64,000 nucleotides of DNA from NCBI RefSeq assembly GCF_014083945.1, contig NZ_CP046444.1:124001-188000 (forward strand), given 5' to 3'. A model generated the notes under the pieces. It searched no databases. It saw nothing but the letters and a program-made list of their open reading frames with translations, and was not told the DNA's origin. The translations under genes were made by a program, and so were the position numbers. Positions within the stretch are counted from its first letter, which is position 1. Every line of letters begins with the position of its first letter. Below, one piece after another: positions 18,652 to 27,574 of this stretch. This stretch comes from Granulicella sp. 5B5 (GTDB lineage: Bacteria; Acidobacteriota; Terriglobia; Terriglobales; Acidobacteriaceae).

Positions 18652-18679
18652 GAGGCCGTGGCGAAGGTGCCGCGGCCTC
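18652..18679 (+). terminator. Terminator downstream of the TolC-type gene
   Basis: A hairpin with outer stem GAGGCCG / CGGCCTC and inner stem GGC / GCC closes over a GAAGGT loop and is followed by GCTGTTT. It lies 26 nt after the TolC-type stop and before the next gene. Confidence 0.65.
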
Positions 18680-18737
18680 GCTGTTTAAGCGCATGCGATG
18701 CGGCTGAGGTAGGCTGGAAGAGATTGGAGTTTTGACG

Positions 18738-20873
18738 ATGAGTGAGCAGCACGGGAACGGGCCAGAGAACGCTTTGGGGCAGGCGGCGTCAGCGTATCTG
18801 CGGTCCGCGCGGCACCAGCCGATTGCGTGGAACGAGTGGGGCGAAGAGGCGTTTGCAAAGGCCGCCGCGGAGAACAAGCCGGTGCTGCTGGACATCGGTG
18901 CGGTGTGGTGCCACTGGTGCCATGTGATGGACCGTGAGAGCTATGAAGATCCGCGGACAGCGGCGCTGATCAACGAGCACTTTGTGGCGGTGAAGGTGGA
19001 CCGCGATGAACGGCCCGATGTGGATGCGCGGTATCAGGCCGCGGTGGCGGCGATCAGTGGGCAGGGAGGCTGGCCGCTGACGGCGTTTCTTACGCCGGAG
19101 GGCAAGCCATACTTCGGTGGCACGTACTTTCCGCCGGAAGACCGCTATGGCAGGCCGAGTTTTCAGCGTGTGCTGATGACGATGGCCGATGCGTTTGCTG
19201 CACGGCGGGATGAGGTGGAGGACTCGGCGGGCAGTGTGCTGCGCGCGATTGAGCATAACGAGAGCTTCTCTGGCCGCGCGGGTACGCCGGGGCCGGAGGT
19301 GCTGGCGAAGCTGATTGAAGTTGCGATTGCACAGTTCGATGAGCGCAACGGCGGGTTCGGGTCGCAGCCGAAGTTTCCTCATCCCGGGGCGATTGATCTG
19401 CTGATTGATGCGGCTTCGCGAGGTGGTGAGGATGCCGCGCCGGCGAAGCGTGTGGCGACGGTGACGCTGAAGAAGATGGCGGCGGGTGGAATCTTCGATC
19501 AGCTGGCGGGCGGGTTTCATCGCTACTCGGTGGATGAGCGCTGGATTGTGCCGCACTTCGAGAAGATGGCGTATGACAACAGCGAGCTGTTGAAGAGCTA
19601 CGTGCATGCGTACCAGAGCTTTGTCGATCCGGAGTTTGCCGCCGTGGCGCGAGAGATCCTGCGCTGGATGGATGAGTGGCTGAGCGATCGCGAACTGGGC
19701 GGATTTTATGCGTCGCAGGATGCGGACGACTCGTTGGATGACGATGGCGACTACTTCACGTGGACTCGGGATGAGGCTGCGGCGGTGTTGAGTGCGGATG
19801 AGTTTGCGGTGGCTGCGGCGTTCTATAACCTGCGACCGGTGGGCGATATGCACCACAATCCGCTGAAGAACGTGCTGCACCGGGTGGCGACGGTGGAGCA
19901 GATTGCGGGTGCTCAGAAGCGTGATGTGGATGCGACGCGCGAACTGCTGGCAGCAGTGCAGAAAAAGATGTATGCGGAGCGGCTGGAACGTAAGACTCCG
20001 TATGTGGACAAGACGGTGTACACGGGCTGGAACGGGATGTGCATCAGTGCGTATCTCGCAGCGGGCCGTGCGTTGAACCGGCCGGATGCAGTGGCGTTTG
20101 CGCTGAAGTCTTTGGACCGCGTGCTGGCGAGTGCCTGGGATGCAGAGTTGGGGCTGGCGCACGTGGTGGCGTATGGCGAGGGCGGCAGCGCGAAGCGGAT
20201 CGCAGGTGTGCTGGAGGACTACACGTTTGTGGGGACGGCGGCGCTGGATGCGTGGGAGGCCAGCGGTGAGCTGCGCTACTTTACCGCAGCGCAGCAGATC
20301 GCGGACCGGATGCTGGCGCGGTTCTGCGATACGGAAGAGGGCGATGCGATGAGTCGCGGGTTCTTCGATATGGAGAAGGACGCGGGCGGCATCGGAGCGC
20401 TGAGCACGCAGCGGAAGCCGCTGCAGGACTCGCCGACACCGGCGGGGAATGGTGTGGCGGCGTCGCTGCTGGTGCGGCTGCATGCGCTGACAGGCGAACG
20501 CCTGTACCTGTCGCGGGCGATCGATACGCTGGAGACGTTCTCCGGTGTGGTGGAACATTTTGGGCTGTATGTTGCGAGCTATGCGCAGGCGTTGCGGCGG
20601 GCGCTTGAACCGCCGATACAGGTGTGCGTGGTCGGCAGCGACGATGCGGCGGATGAGCTGATGGTCGCGGCGATGGCGCGGTTCGCGCTGAACAAGAGCG
20701 TAATCCGGCTGCGCTGGGAGCAGCTGAGTACGCTGCCTCCGGCACTGGCTGAGACGCTGCCGTACCTGACGGCTGGGCAGAGCGTGGCCGTGGTGTGCCA
20801 GGGGAATTCGTGTTTGCCGCCGATACACTCGGCCGAGGAGCTGGTGACGGCGCTGGCGGCGGCGACTACCTGA
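18738..20873 (+). CDS. DUF255 thioredoxin-domain protein (YyaL/SPATA20 family)
   Basis: The 711-aa protein begins at ATG 18738, preceded by TTGGAG with 9-nt spacing. The N-terminal thioredoxin-like DUF255 domain contains WCHWCHVMDRESYED (Cys58/Cys61), VDRDERPDVD and GWPLTAFLTP. The remainder forms an alpha/alpha-barrel like that of glycosidases and GlcNAc epimerases (GGIFDQLAGGFHRYSVD, PHFEKMAYDN, DSPTPAGNGVAASLL). No signal peptide is present. The biochemical function of the family is not established. Length is normal. The 3' end overlaps the convergent marC-like gene by 8 nt. Confidence 0.93.
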   Translation: MSEQHGNGPENALGQAASAYLRSARHQPIAWNEWGEEAFAKAAAENKPVLLDIGAVWCHWCHVMDRESYEDPRTAALINEHFVAVKVDRDERPDVDARYQAAVAAISGQGGWPLTAFLTPEGKPYFGGTYFPPEDRYGRPSFQRVLMTMADAFAARRDEVEDSAGSVLRAIEHNESFSGRAGTPGPEVLAKLIEVAIAQFDERNGGFGSQPKFPHPGAIDLLIDAASRGGEDAAPAKRVATVTLKKMAAGGIFDQLAGGFHRYSVDERWIVPHFEKMAYDNSELLKSYVHAYQSFVDPEFAAVAREILRWMDEWLSDRELGGFYASQDADDSLDDDGDYFTWTRDEAAAVLSADEFAVAAAFYNLRPVGDMHHNPLKNVLHRVATVEQIAGAQKRDVDATRELLAAVQKKMYAERLERKTPYVDKTVYTGWNGMCISAYLAAGRALNRPDAVAFALKSLDRVLASAWDAELGLAHVVAYGEGGSAKRIAGVLEDYTFVGTAALDAWEASGELRYFTAAQQIADRMLARFCDTEEGDAMSRGFFDMEKDAGGIGALSTQRKPLQDSPTPAGNGVAASLLVRLHALTGERLYLSRAIDTLETFSGVVEHFGLYVASYAQALRRALEPPIQVCVVGSDDAADELMVAAMARFALNKSVIRLRWEQLSTLPPALAETLPYLTAGQSVAVVCQGNSCLPPIHSAEELVTALAAATT

Positions 20874-21546
20874 CGAGCACTGAGTGCAGCAGGACGGAGG
20901 CGCCGTTCCATGCGATCTGAACGCCGATGCAGAGCAGGATGAAGGCCATCACGCGGAGGATACCGTGCGCGGTGGCCGGTGGGATGGCGTTGGTGATACG
21001 CGGCGCGTTGGCATAGCAGAGGTAAACCAGCGCGCTGAGAACCAGTACCGCGAGGAAGAGCCCGCCGTGCGCCAAGAGGTTGTGCGTGAGGTTCTTGCCC
21101 GCGGTCCTGGCGCTCAGGGTGAGCATGACGACGAGCGTTCCTGGGCCGGAGGTAACGGGGAATGTGAAGGGATAGAAGGCCTTCTGCTCAAGGGTGGACA
21201 AGCGGGTGTCGGAGGCGATCTGGATCTCCTCGCGCTTGCTCTGGCTGCTGGCTTCGGCGTCGGGTTCGTTAAGGACGGACCAGCCAATGGCCGCGATGAC
21301 GAAGCCGCCGGAGACCTGAACGATGGGCAGCGAGATGCCGAAGAAGTGCAGAATGGCCGAGCCAAGCAACTCCGCGACGGCGAGAAAGATGACATTGTTG
21401 ATGGCAATCTTGCGTGCGAGGGTGCGGCAGGCGGAGGCGGGCATGTCTCCAACCAGACCCATGAAGACGAGCGAAGAGCCAAGCGGATTGATCAGCGGCA
21501 GCAGAGCGCTGAATGCGATGAGAAACGTGGTCCAGATCAGCAACAA
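20866..21546 (-). CDS. MarC-family integral membrane protein
   Basis: A 226-aa protein starting at TTG 21546, with GGAG 5 nt upstream. It has six hydrophobic segments (for example FLIAFSALLPLINPLGSSLV, ILHFFGISLPIVQVSGGFVI, VMAFILLCIGVQIAWNGASVL) and the MarC signatures INPLGS and FPFTFPVTSGPGT-like (AFYPFTFPVTSGPGTL). Transport function of the family is unproven. It is tail-to-tail with the DUF255 gene and precedes the MscS gene in map order; both read on the minus strand. Confidence 0.9.
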   Translation of the reverse strand: MLLIWTTFLIAFSALLPLINPLGSSLVFMGLVGDMPASACRTLARKIAINNVIFLAVAELLGSAILHFFGISLPIVQVSGGFVIAAIGWSVLNEPDAEASSQSKREEIQIASDTRLSTLEQKAFYPFTFPVTSGPGTLVVMLTLSARTAGKNLTHNLLAHGGLFLAVLVLSALVYLCYANAPRITNAIPPATAHGILRVMAFILLCIGVQIAWNGASVLLHSVLVR

Positions 21547-21588
21547 TGGAGCTCCAGAGAGAGGCGGCGATAGCGACGATGACAGTTG

Positions 21589-22536
21589 TTAGAGGGTGTC
21601 AGGCGTGGCGGAGGACTGCGGCAGAACGGCAGGAGGCTGAATGAGAACCGTGCTGTTGGTCGCTCCTAGTGGAATGCTTTGCATGGCGAAGGCGGCAAGG
21701 ACGCGTTTGCGCAGCTCGCGCATGACGCCGTCGCGCTGGTTGACGCGGACGCGGACGGTGATGGGGTAGATAGCCTCGTAGCCCTTGAGAGAGTCGACGC
21801 CAGGAACAGTCGGATCGGCGATGACGATGTCTTTGAAGGCAGCGTCGTTGCGGACGTCGTCGGCGAGCTTTTTGAGCAGTGCGATAACTCGGGTGGGGTC
21901 TTCGCGTGCATCGACGGAGATATTGAGGGTGCCTACGGCGAAGTCGCGGGAGAGGTTGGAGACGGTGGTGATCTGGCTGTTGGGGACGATGTAGATAGTG
22001 CCGTCGCTGCCGCGCAAGCGGGTGATGCGAAGGCTGAGGTCTTCGACAATGCCGGTGAGTCCGGCGATCGTGATGGTGTCGCCGACGGAGTACTGGTCTT
22101 CGACGAGGATGAATATGCCGGTGAGCATGTCTTTGAAGATGGACTGGGCGCCAAAGCTGATGCCAAGGCCGATGACACCCGCGGAGGCGATGAAGGGGCC
22201 GAGCGAGACGCCAATGGCGCCGAGGACCTGGGTGAGCAGATAGAAGCCGATGATGGCATATGCTGTAGCACGCAGGATGGCGGCCACGGTGCGGAGCTGC
22301 GAGGCGCGGGAGGAGTTTCCTACGAGGTGGTCGGCGCGCTGGCGCATGCGGCGGACGAAGAAGAGGACGATCTGCTGACAGATGAATGAGGCGAGCAGAG
22401 CGAAAAGGAGCTGCGGGATGCCGACCTGCAGGAAGTGGGCGAGATCAATGTCCCAGCCGTTGAGCACGTGGCGGAAGATGTGCTCATCCTTGGGGAGCGA
22501 CTCGGTGAGTTGTGCGGAGGTTGAAAACAGGTTCAT
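21589..22536 (-). CDS. Small-conductance mechanosensitive channel (MscS family)
   Basis: The 315-aa form from ATG 22536 is chosen; the open frame extends to 22743 but the extra N-terminus is Pro-rich and non-membrane. Hydrophobic helices at about 45-65 and 90-125 lead to the pore helix (LGPFIASAGVIGLGISFGAQ). The beta-domain follows (DQYSVGDTITIAGLTGIVED, then GSDGTIYIVPNSQITTVSNLSR), with an alpha/beta C-terminal domain. MscS channels open under membrane tension to release solutes on osmotic downshock. It lies 42 nt upstream of the marC-like gene and could be cotranscribed with it. Confidence 0.93.
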   Translation of the reverse strand: MNLFSTSAQLTESLPKDEHIFRHVLNGWDIDLAHFLQVGIPQLLFALLASFICQQIVLFFVRRMRQRADHLVGNSSRASQLRTVAAILRATAYAIIGFYLLTQVLGAIGVSLGPFIASAGVIGLGISFGAQSIFKDMLTGIFILVEDQYSVGDTITIAGLTGIVEDLSLRITRLRGSDGTIYIVPNSQITTVSNLSRDFAVGTLNISVDAREDPTRVIALLKKLADDVRNDAAFKDIVIADPTVPGVDSLKGYEAIYPITVRVRVNQRDGVMRELRKRVLAAFAMQSIPLGATNSTVLIQPPAVLPQSSATPDTL

Positions 22537-22678
22537 GATGAAGGTGTCCTGGACTTCAAAGGCGTTGATGGGCCTATACGGTAGAGTACCGGACGGCGGG
22601 GGTATGGCGTTTCGATGCAGGATAGGCCGCAGTTGGGTACCGGGAATACCGAGGAAGACGGATTTCAGGGAGACGACG

Positions 22679-23080
22679 ATGCGCAGAGAGATGAGCAGAT
22701 ATGCGAGGATGCTGATCGTGGTGCTGGGCATGGTAGCAGCCATGGGTCTGGTGTTGGGTGTTGGACGAACCGGTTTGGCGGCGCAGGTGCAGCAGCCGGT
22801 GGCCTCGCCGGGGACAACGCCGCCACCGATAGGAGCTGAACGGCTTCCCGAGCCGGTTGATCCCTACGCAGCGCGGATGAAGCATCAGGAGCAGGTTGCA
22901 CAAGCGGACGACCGCCGCAAGAAGATGGTGGCGGATGCAGACAAGCTGCTGCAACTGGCGACCGACCTGAAGGCGGATGTCGACAAGGAAACACGCAATG
23001 AGACATCGGTGAGCGCGTACATGAAGGCCGACGAGATTGAAAAACTGGCCCATGACGTGAAGCAGCGGCTGAAGAACTAA
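22679..23080 (+). CDS. Hypothetical secreted coiled-coil protein
   Basis: A 133-aa protein from ATG 22679, which has GGAG 6 nt upstream. A signal peptide covers MRREMSRYARMLIVVLGMVA to about LAAQ. A Pro-rich linker (PGTTPPPIGAERLPEPVDPY) leads to a charged helical C-terminus (VAQADDRRKKMVADADKLLQ; LKADVDKETRNETSVSAYMK; DEIEKLAHDVKQRLK) typical of a short coiled coil. I do not recognise a family. Divergent from the MscS gene, so the two may share a promoter region at 22537-22678. Confidence 0.75.
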   Translation: MRREMSRYARMLIVVLGMVAAMGLVLGVGRTGLAAQVQQPVASPGTTPPPIGAERLPEPVDPYAARMKHQEQVAQADDRRKKMVADADKLLQLATDLKADVDKETRNETSVSAYMKADEIEKLAHDVKQRLKN

Positions 23081-23312
23081 GACGCGACGTTGCGATAGAA
23101 GACGACGAAGCTGCCGGATACGATGTTCTCAAGCGGCGTCTGCAGGCCAGTAGGGCGAGGGGCTGCCTGACAGCGGGTGAAGGGCAGCGCAGGCTAAACA
23201 GTACGGAGGCGAGACGAAGGAGCGTGGGTTGGGCTACACTCTGGCGGCGCCGGGTTGCGTTCGATAGACGCCCGAGAGGATTTTGCACCGCTTGAAACTA
23301 GTAGAATCTCCA

Positions 23313-25553
23313 ATGGATACCGGAGAGGAGGGCCAGGACTTGGCACAGAAGGGGATGTCGAACACGAAGGCCAATGGGAGTTCGTCGCTGACGGCCGAGC
23401 GCTCTCCGGAGAGTGAGCTTCGCGACGGACTGAGTAAGGCGCAGCTGATCGAGTTCTACCGGCTGATGTACCTTTCGCGGCGCACGGATGACCGCGAGAT
23501 TCTGTTGAAACGGCAGCAGAAGATATTCTTTCAGATCTCGTGCGCAGGGCATGAGGCATTGCTCGTGGCCGCGGGTATGGCGATGAAGCCTGGGTACGAC
23601 TGGTTCTTCCCGTACTATCGGGACCGTGCGATCTGCCTGGCGCTGGGCAATACAGTTGAGGAGCAGTTGCTGCAGGCGGTAGGTGCGGCGGACGATCCGG
23701 CCAGCGGCGGGCGGCAGATGCCTTCGCACTGGACGAGCAAGCGTTTGAATATTGTGTCGCCGTCATCGGCGACCGCGACGCAGTGCCTGCATGCGGTGGG
23801 TTGCGCGGAGGCTGGGCGCTACTATACGCATCATCCCGAGGCGGCGAAGAAGCCTTCGGGTGTGGTGGACTACCGTCTGTACAAGGACGTGATGTTTCAT
23901 GGCGATGAGGTGACGTATGTCTCCATCGGCGAGGGCTCGACGAGCCAGGGCGAGTTCTGGGAGAGCCTGAATACAGCTTCGAACATGAAGCTGCCGGTGG
24001 TGTATGTGGTCGAGGACAATGGCTATGCGATCTCGACGCCGGTGGAGGTGAATACTCCGGGTGGCAACATCTCAAAGCTGGTGGCGAACTTTCCGAACTT
24101 CCACTTTGCGGAGGTCGATGGGACCGATGCGATTGCCAGCTATGAGGCGATGGTGGAGGCGGTGGCGTACTGCCGCAGCGGCAAAGGGCCCGCGCTGGTG
24201 CATGGGCACGTAATACGGCCGTACTCGCATTCGCTGTCGGATGACGAGACGCACTATCGCAGCGCGGCGGAGATTGAGGCCGATGCATTGCGCGATCCAG
24301 TGCTGAAGATGCAGACGTGGCTGATGCGCGAGGGGATACTCGACGCGCAGGGCATCGACGATCTGGAGCGCAAGGTGGATGACGAGATCCAGCGTGCGAC
24401 CGACCGCGTACTGAATGCTCCGCTGGCGCAGCCGGAGTCGATTCTGAAGCATGTGTACTCGGAGGACCTGCGGCCTACCGATGCGGTGTTTGCAACTGAA
24501 CCGCAGCCGACGGCGGACAAGAGCGAGCATACGATGCTCGACATGATCAACCTTTGCCTGCATGACGAGATGCGCCGGGATGAGCGGATCGTGATCTTCG
24601 GCGAAGATGTGGCCGATGCGTCGCGCGATAAAGAGTTGATGGCCGGTAAGCTGAAGGGCAAGGGCGGCGTCTTCAAGGTCACGCATGGGCTGCAGAAGGA
24701 GTTTGGCAGCGACCGCGTGTTCAACTCGCCACTGGCTGAGGCGAACATTGTGGGCCGTGCGATTGGCATGGCGGTGCGCGGAATGAAGCCGGTGGTCGAG
24801 ATCCAGTTCTTCGACTACATATGGCCAGCGGTGCACCAGATGCGCAATGAGCTGGCGGTGATGCGGTGGCGGTCGAACGGGCAGTTTGCCTGCCCGATGG
24901 TGATCCGTGTGCCCGCAGGTGGGTATCTGACGGGTGGGTCGATCTATCACTCGCAGTCGGGAGAGAGCATCTTTACGCATACGCCGGGCGTGCGGATTGT
25001 AATGCCGTCGAATGCGCTGGATGCGATTGGTTTGCTGCGGACGGCGATCCGCTGCGACGATCCGGTGATCTTCCTGGAACACAAGAACCTGTATCGCTCG
25101 GTGTTTGGGCGCGGGCAATATCCCGGGCCGGAGTACACGATTCCGTTTGGCAAGGCTGCGGTTGTGAAGCCGGGCAAGGACCTGACGGTAATTACATATG
25201 GTGCTGTGGTTCCGCGGGCGCTGGAGGCAGCACGGCGGATGGAGCGCGAGCGTGGAGTCGATGTAGAGTTGATCGACCTGCGCAGCCTGACTCCGTATGA
25301 CTGGGAGGCGATTGCCACCAGCGTGAAGAAGACCAGTAAAGTGATTGTGGCGCATGAAGATATGCGCAGCTGGGGCTTCGGTGCGGAGATTGCGGCGAGG
25401 ATCGGCGATGAGCTGTTCCATGACCTGGATGCCCCGGTGCGGCGCGTGGGTGCGATGGACACGTTCTGCGGATATCAGCCGTTGCTGGAAGACGCGATCC
25501 TGCCGCAGGTGGAGCACTTGTTTGCGGCGATGAGTGAGCTGGCAGTGTTCTAG
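23313..25553 (+). CDS. Branched-chain 2-oxoacid dehydrogenase E1, alpha and beta subunits fused
   Basis: A 746-aa protein from ATG 23313; TTG 23340 has a better SD (GGAGGG) and is an alternative. The N-terminal half is E1-alpha: [26 protein letters not shown], a ThDP-binding segment starting [12 protein letters not shown] and closing EDNGYAIS, and the phosphorylation-loop region YRS. After a short linker (about residue 400) comes E1-beta: [56 protein letters not shown]. It decarboxylates branched-chain 2-oxoacids and passes the acyl group to E2, giving precursors of iso/anteiso fatty acids. No E2 or E3 gene is adjacent. The fusion replaces the usual bkdA1-bkdA2 pair. Confidence 0.92.
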   Translation: MDTGEEGQDLAQKGMSNTKANGSSSLTAERSPESELRDGLSKAQLIEFYRLMYLSRRTDDREILLKRQQKIFFQISCAGHEALLVAAGMAMKPGYDWFFPYYRDRAICLALGNTVEEQLLQAVGAADDPASGGRQMPSHWTSKRLNIVSPSSATATQCLHAVGCAEAGRYYTHHPEAAKKPSGVVDYRLYKDVMFHGDEVTYVSIGEGSTSQGEFWESLNTASNMKLPVVYVVEDNGYAISTPVEVNTPGGNISKLVANFPNFHFAEVDGTDAIASYEAMVEAVAYCRSGKGPALVHGHVIRPYSHSLSDDETHYRSAAEIEADALRDPVLKMQTWLMREGILDAQGIDDLERKVDDEIQRATDRVLNAPLAQPESILKHVYSEDLRPTDAVFATEPQPTADKSEHTMLDMINLCLHDEMRRDERIVIFGEDVADASRDKELMAGKLKGKGGVFKVTHGLQKEFGSDRVFNSPLAEANIVGRAIGMAVRGMKPVVEIQFFDYIWPAVHQMRNELAVMRWRSNGQFACPMVIRVPAGGYLTGGSIYHSQSGESIFTHTPGVRIVMPSNALDAIGLLRTAIRCDDPVIFLEHKNLYRSVFGRGQYPGPEYTIPFGKAAVVKPGKDLTVITYGAVVPRALEAARRMERERGVDVELIDLRSLTPYDWEAIATSVKKTSKVIVAHEDMRSWGFGAEIAARIGDELFHDLDAPVRRVGAMDTFCGYQPLLEDAILPQVEHLFAAMSELAVF

Positions 25554-25630
25554 CGCAGGCTCGGTAGAATTGCGGTAAACTGGAGTTGTCCCCGCAAGTT
25601 GGCTTGACACACTCCCTGTAGGAGAGCCGC

Positions 25631-26230
25631 ATGTATTGGCAGCGCAAGGCCGGAGTGGCACTGATGGCGGCAGGTGGTCTGCTGCTGGCGGCTTTTGTCG
25701 TGCCGACGGTGTATGGGCGCGCGATGTCGCATCTGGCTGTGGCGGAGTTTCGCGCTGAGAGCGGGAGTCACCGGCTGTGGGACAGTGCGCGCATCCGGGC
25801 GTATCAGCGAACGCTGGCGATGGTGATGCCGACTCCGGAGGGAGTGCTACGGGTGCCTAAGGCGGGGATCGAGGTGCCGGTGTATGAGGGCACGAGCGAT
25901 CTGGTGCTGAACCGTGGTGTGGGCCACGTGACTGGAACGGCGCTGCCGGGTGAGGCGGGCAATGTAGCGATTACGGGGCATCGCGATGGGTTCTTTCGCG
26001 GGCTGAAGGATCTGGCCGTAGGCGACAAAATTGAGGTGCAGCGGAGCGATACTGCGGGTGGCACCGACACATATGTGGTGGACAGGATTCATATTGTCTT
26101 GCCGGGCGATACGTCCGTCCTTAACAACACTGGAAGATCCACGCTGACCTTGATTACGTGCTACCCGTTCTATTACGTTGGCGCGGCGCCACAACGGTAT
26201 ATCGTGCAGGCGATCAAGCAGGGAGCATAG
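25631..26230 (+). CDS. Sortase (class D-like) transpeptidase
   Basis: A 199-aa protein with an N-terminal hydrophobic anchor (VALMAAGGLLLAAFVVPTVY) and the sortase beta-barrel. Catalytic residues are His117 (ITGHRDGFF), Cys177 (LTLITCYPF) and Arg189 (APQRYIV); the order and spacing fit sortases, closest to class D. ATG 25631 is preceded by TAGGAG. Sortases cleave C-terminal sorting signals and join the protein to an amine acceptor. The following gene encodes a protein with such a signal, so the pair is probably dedicated. Sortases are typical of monoderm bacteria; here the rest of the window indicates a diderm envelope, so the acceptor is unknown. Confidence 0.92.
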   Translation: MYWQRKAGVALMAAGGLLLAAFVVPTVYGRAMSHLAVAEFRAESGSHRLWDSARIRAYQRTLAMVMPTPEGVLRVPKAGIEVPVYEGTSDLVLNRGVGHVTGTALPGEAGNVAITGHRDGFFRGLKDLAVGDKIEVQRSDTAGGTDTYVVDRIHIVLPGDTSVLNNTGRSTLTLITCYPFYYVGAAPQRYIVQAIKQGA

Positions 26231-26268
26231 AGCAGGGTTAGGGCCAGCAGTTTGGTTGGAACGAACGC

Positions 26269-26296
26269 AACATCAACGGTTTGATTAACATCAACG
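26269..26296 (+). repeat. Short direct repeat in leader of the sortase substrate gene
   Basis: AACATCAACG occurs at 26269-26278 and again at 26287-26296, an 18-bp period, inside an AT-rich leader between the sortase and its substrate. Repeats spaced by nearly two helical turns are sometimes operator half-sites; no regulator can be named. Confidence 0.4.
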
Positions 26297-26331
26297 TTTT
26301 ACTGAAATATATTTTAGGAGAACAAGAGGTT

Positions 26332-27024
26332 ATGCAGATGTCCTTTCGCCACCTTGCAGTTGCTACTGTTTTCGCGTTTTCGGCTTGTTGCACGACGGGC
26401 GCCATGGCGCAGGTGAAGGCGAGCTCAGGGCCGAGCTCTACCGTGGTGTACGTCAGCGGAAACGACCTAGTGGTGAAGGCGTCCGATGGGAAGCTGCTGA
26501 ACTACAGCGTGGCCAATGGGACGATGTTCTCCGCCGATGGTAAGGAGGTGCCGCTGTCGGCGCTGACGCCGGGTACGAAGCTGACCAAGGCGGTATCGAC
26601 AGGGTTTGACCCGGACATTATTGGCGCTGTGCAGGTGGTGAAGGGCAAGGTGTTTGCCGTGACGCCGCCGGACACTGTGACGCTCTCGCTGGCTGACGGC
26701 ATCAAGGAGCTGAAGGTGCCGGAGAACACGAAGTTTTCGGTCGATGGCAAAGAGGTTGCGATCAGCGACCTGAAGCCCGACATGATGGTGGAGGCGACGG
26801 TGGTGACGACGATCGCTCCGGATGCGAAGCCTGAGGTTGCGAATGCGCCGGCGCCGAGCACACCGGCGTTGAGCGGTGCTCTGCTGGTGTTCAAGACGCC
26901 GGGTTCGGGCGATTCGGCGCTGCCGGAGGCAGGGACGAACCTGCCGCTGTATGGCCTGCTGGGTATGATTCTGCTGGCGATGGGCGCGGCGCTGACGTTC
27001 TGGCGGCGTCCGGTCCGGTCGTAG
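26332..27024 (+). CDS. Predicted sortase substrate with LPEAG sorting signal
   Basis: A 230-aa protein from ATG 26332 (ATG 26338 alternative), with AGGAG 11 nt upstream. A signal peptide ends near GAMAQ. The mature part holds two tandem repeats of about 65 residues, each with an FS-DGKEV core (residues 67-73 and 135-141) followed by a -L-P element. A Pro/Ala linker leads to LPEAGT (197-202), a 20-residue hydrophobic stretch (LPLYGLLGMILLAMGAALTF) and a basic tail (RRPVRS). That tripartite end is the layout of a sortase sorting signal; LPEAG is a variant of LPXTG. It follows the sortase gene, ends at a strong terminator, and its function is otherwise unknown. Confidence 0.85.
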   Translation: MQMSFRHLAVATVFAFSACCTTGAMAQVKASSGPSSTVVYVSGNDLVVKASDGKLLNYSVANGTMFSADGKEVPLSALTPGTKLTKAVSTGFDPDIIGAVQVVKGKVFAVTPPDTVTLSLADGIKELKVPENTKFSVDGKEVAISDLKPDMMVEATVVTTIAPDAKPEVANAPAPSTPALSGALLVFKTPGSGDSALPEAGTNLPLYGLLGMILLAMGAALTFWRRPVRS

Positions 27025-27050
27025 CGAGCGCACCGGGCACTAAGGTGTTG

Positions 27051-27082
27051 AAAGAACGGGCGGCTTCGGCTGCCCGTTCTTT
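27051..27082 (+). terminator. Rho-independent terminator after sortase substrate gene
   Basis: A 14-bp stem (AAAGAACGGGCGGC paired with its complement, one G-U) is capped by a C(UUCG)G tetraloop and ends in TTTTG. It lies 26 nt after the stop codon. This is one of the strongest terminators in the window. Confidence 0.92.
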
Positions 27083-27111
27083 TGTACCCGGGGTGAAACG
27101 GGACGCAGACG

Positions 27112-27468
27112 AACTGGTTTGCGGAGCTGGGTGATGGCTCCGAACCCAATGTGACGATGGACCGACGGCGACCAGGGAGAGGCAGATGGAGGCAGTGTTG
27201 CTGGGACGACCGGCAACGGCGAATACTCGCGATACGGTGCTGGTGCAGTTCACGAACCCGACGGCGCAACAGGATGCGCTGGAGAACTTTACAGCGAAGC
27301 CCGCGAGTGCTGAGATGGATGGGGCTAAGGAGCCTAATTATGATGCGGGTCGGGCTGGGTCGTAAGGCAAAGGTGGTCCCGACTTTGCACAGAATGCGCG
27401 GCCGGAGATTCCGCTGGAGTACGATGGCGGGCCTTCTGCTGGGATCACCGGAGTTTCAGCGACGGTAA
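27112..27468 (+). pseudogene. Decayed 3' remnant of a DUF1800 gene
   Basis: The stretch reads as pieces of one protein tail in two frames. 27112-27185 gives NWFAELGDGSEPNVTM. 27186-27440 gives LGRPATANTRDTVLVQFTN and, after an in-frame TAA at 27363, GKGGPDFAQNARPEIPLEYD. 27424-27468 gives MAGLLLGSPEFQRR and a stop. The last block is the usual C-terminus of DUF1800 proteins (LLLGSPEFQ). DUF1800 genes typically precede DUF1501 genes, and an intact DUF1501 gene follows 106 nt downstream. A frameshift, a stop and a small deletion fusing frames 0 and 1 are needed to explain the sequence. The 5' four-fifths of the gene is absent; the sortase-substrate terminator lies just upstream. Confidence 0.78.
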
Positions 27469-27574
27469 AGCGTAAGCTGTTGGTAGCGGCGAGCAACTTT
27501 CCTGCCCGGTTGGAGTCAGTAATAAGTAGTTGCCCCGTCGAAGCGGGAGCGTTCACGACCAAAGGAGTATTCAC

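Noticed and set aside
18789-20828. Open minus-strand reading of 679 codons
   Set aside because: Antisense to the DUF255 gene; Arg/His-rich and without domain signatures.
21589-22743. Longer start of the MscS protein at 22743
   Set aside because: The extra 69 residues are Pro-rich, lie antisense to the start of the 22679 gene and precede a natural ATG at 22536.
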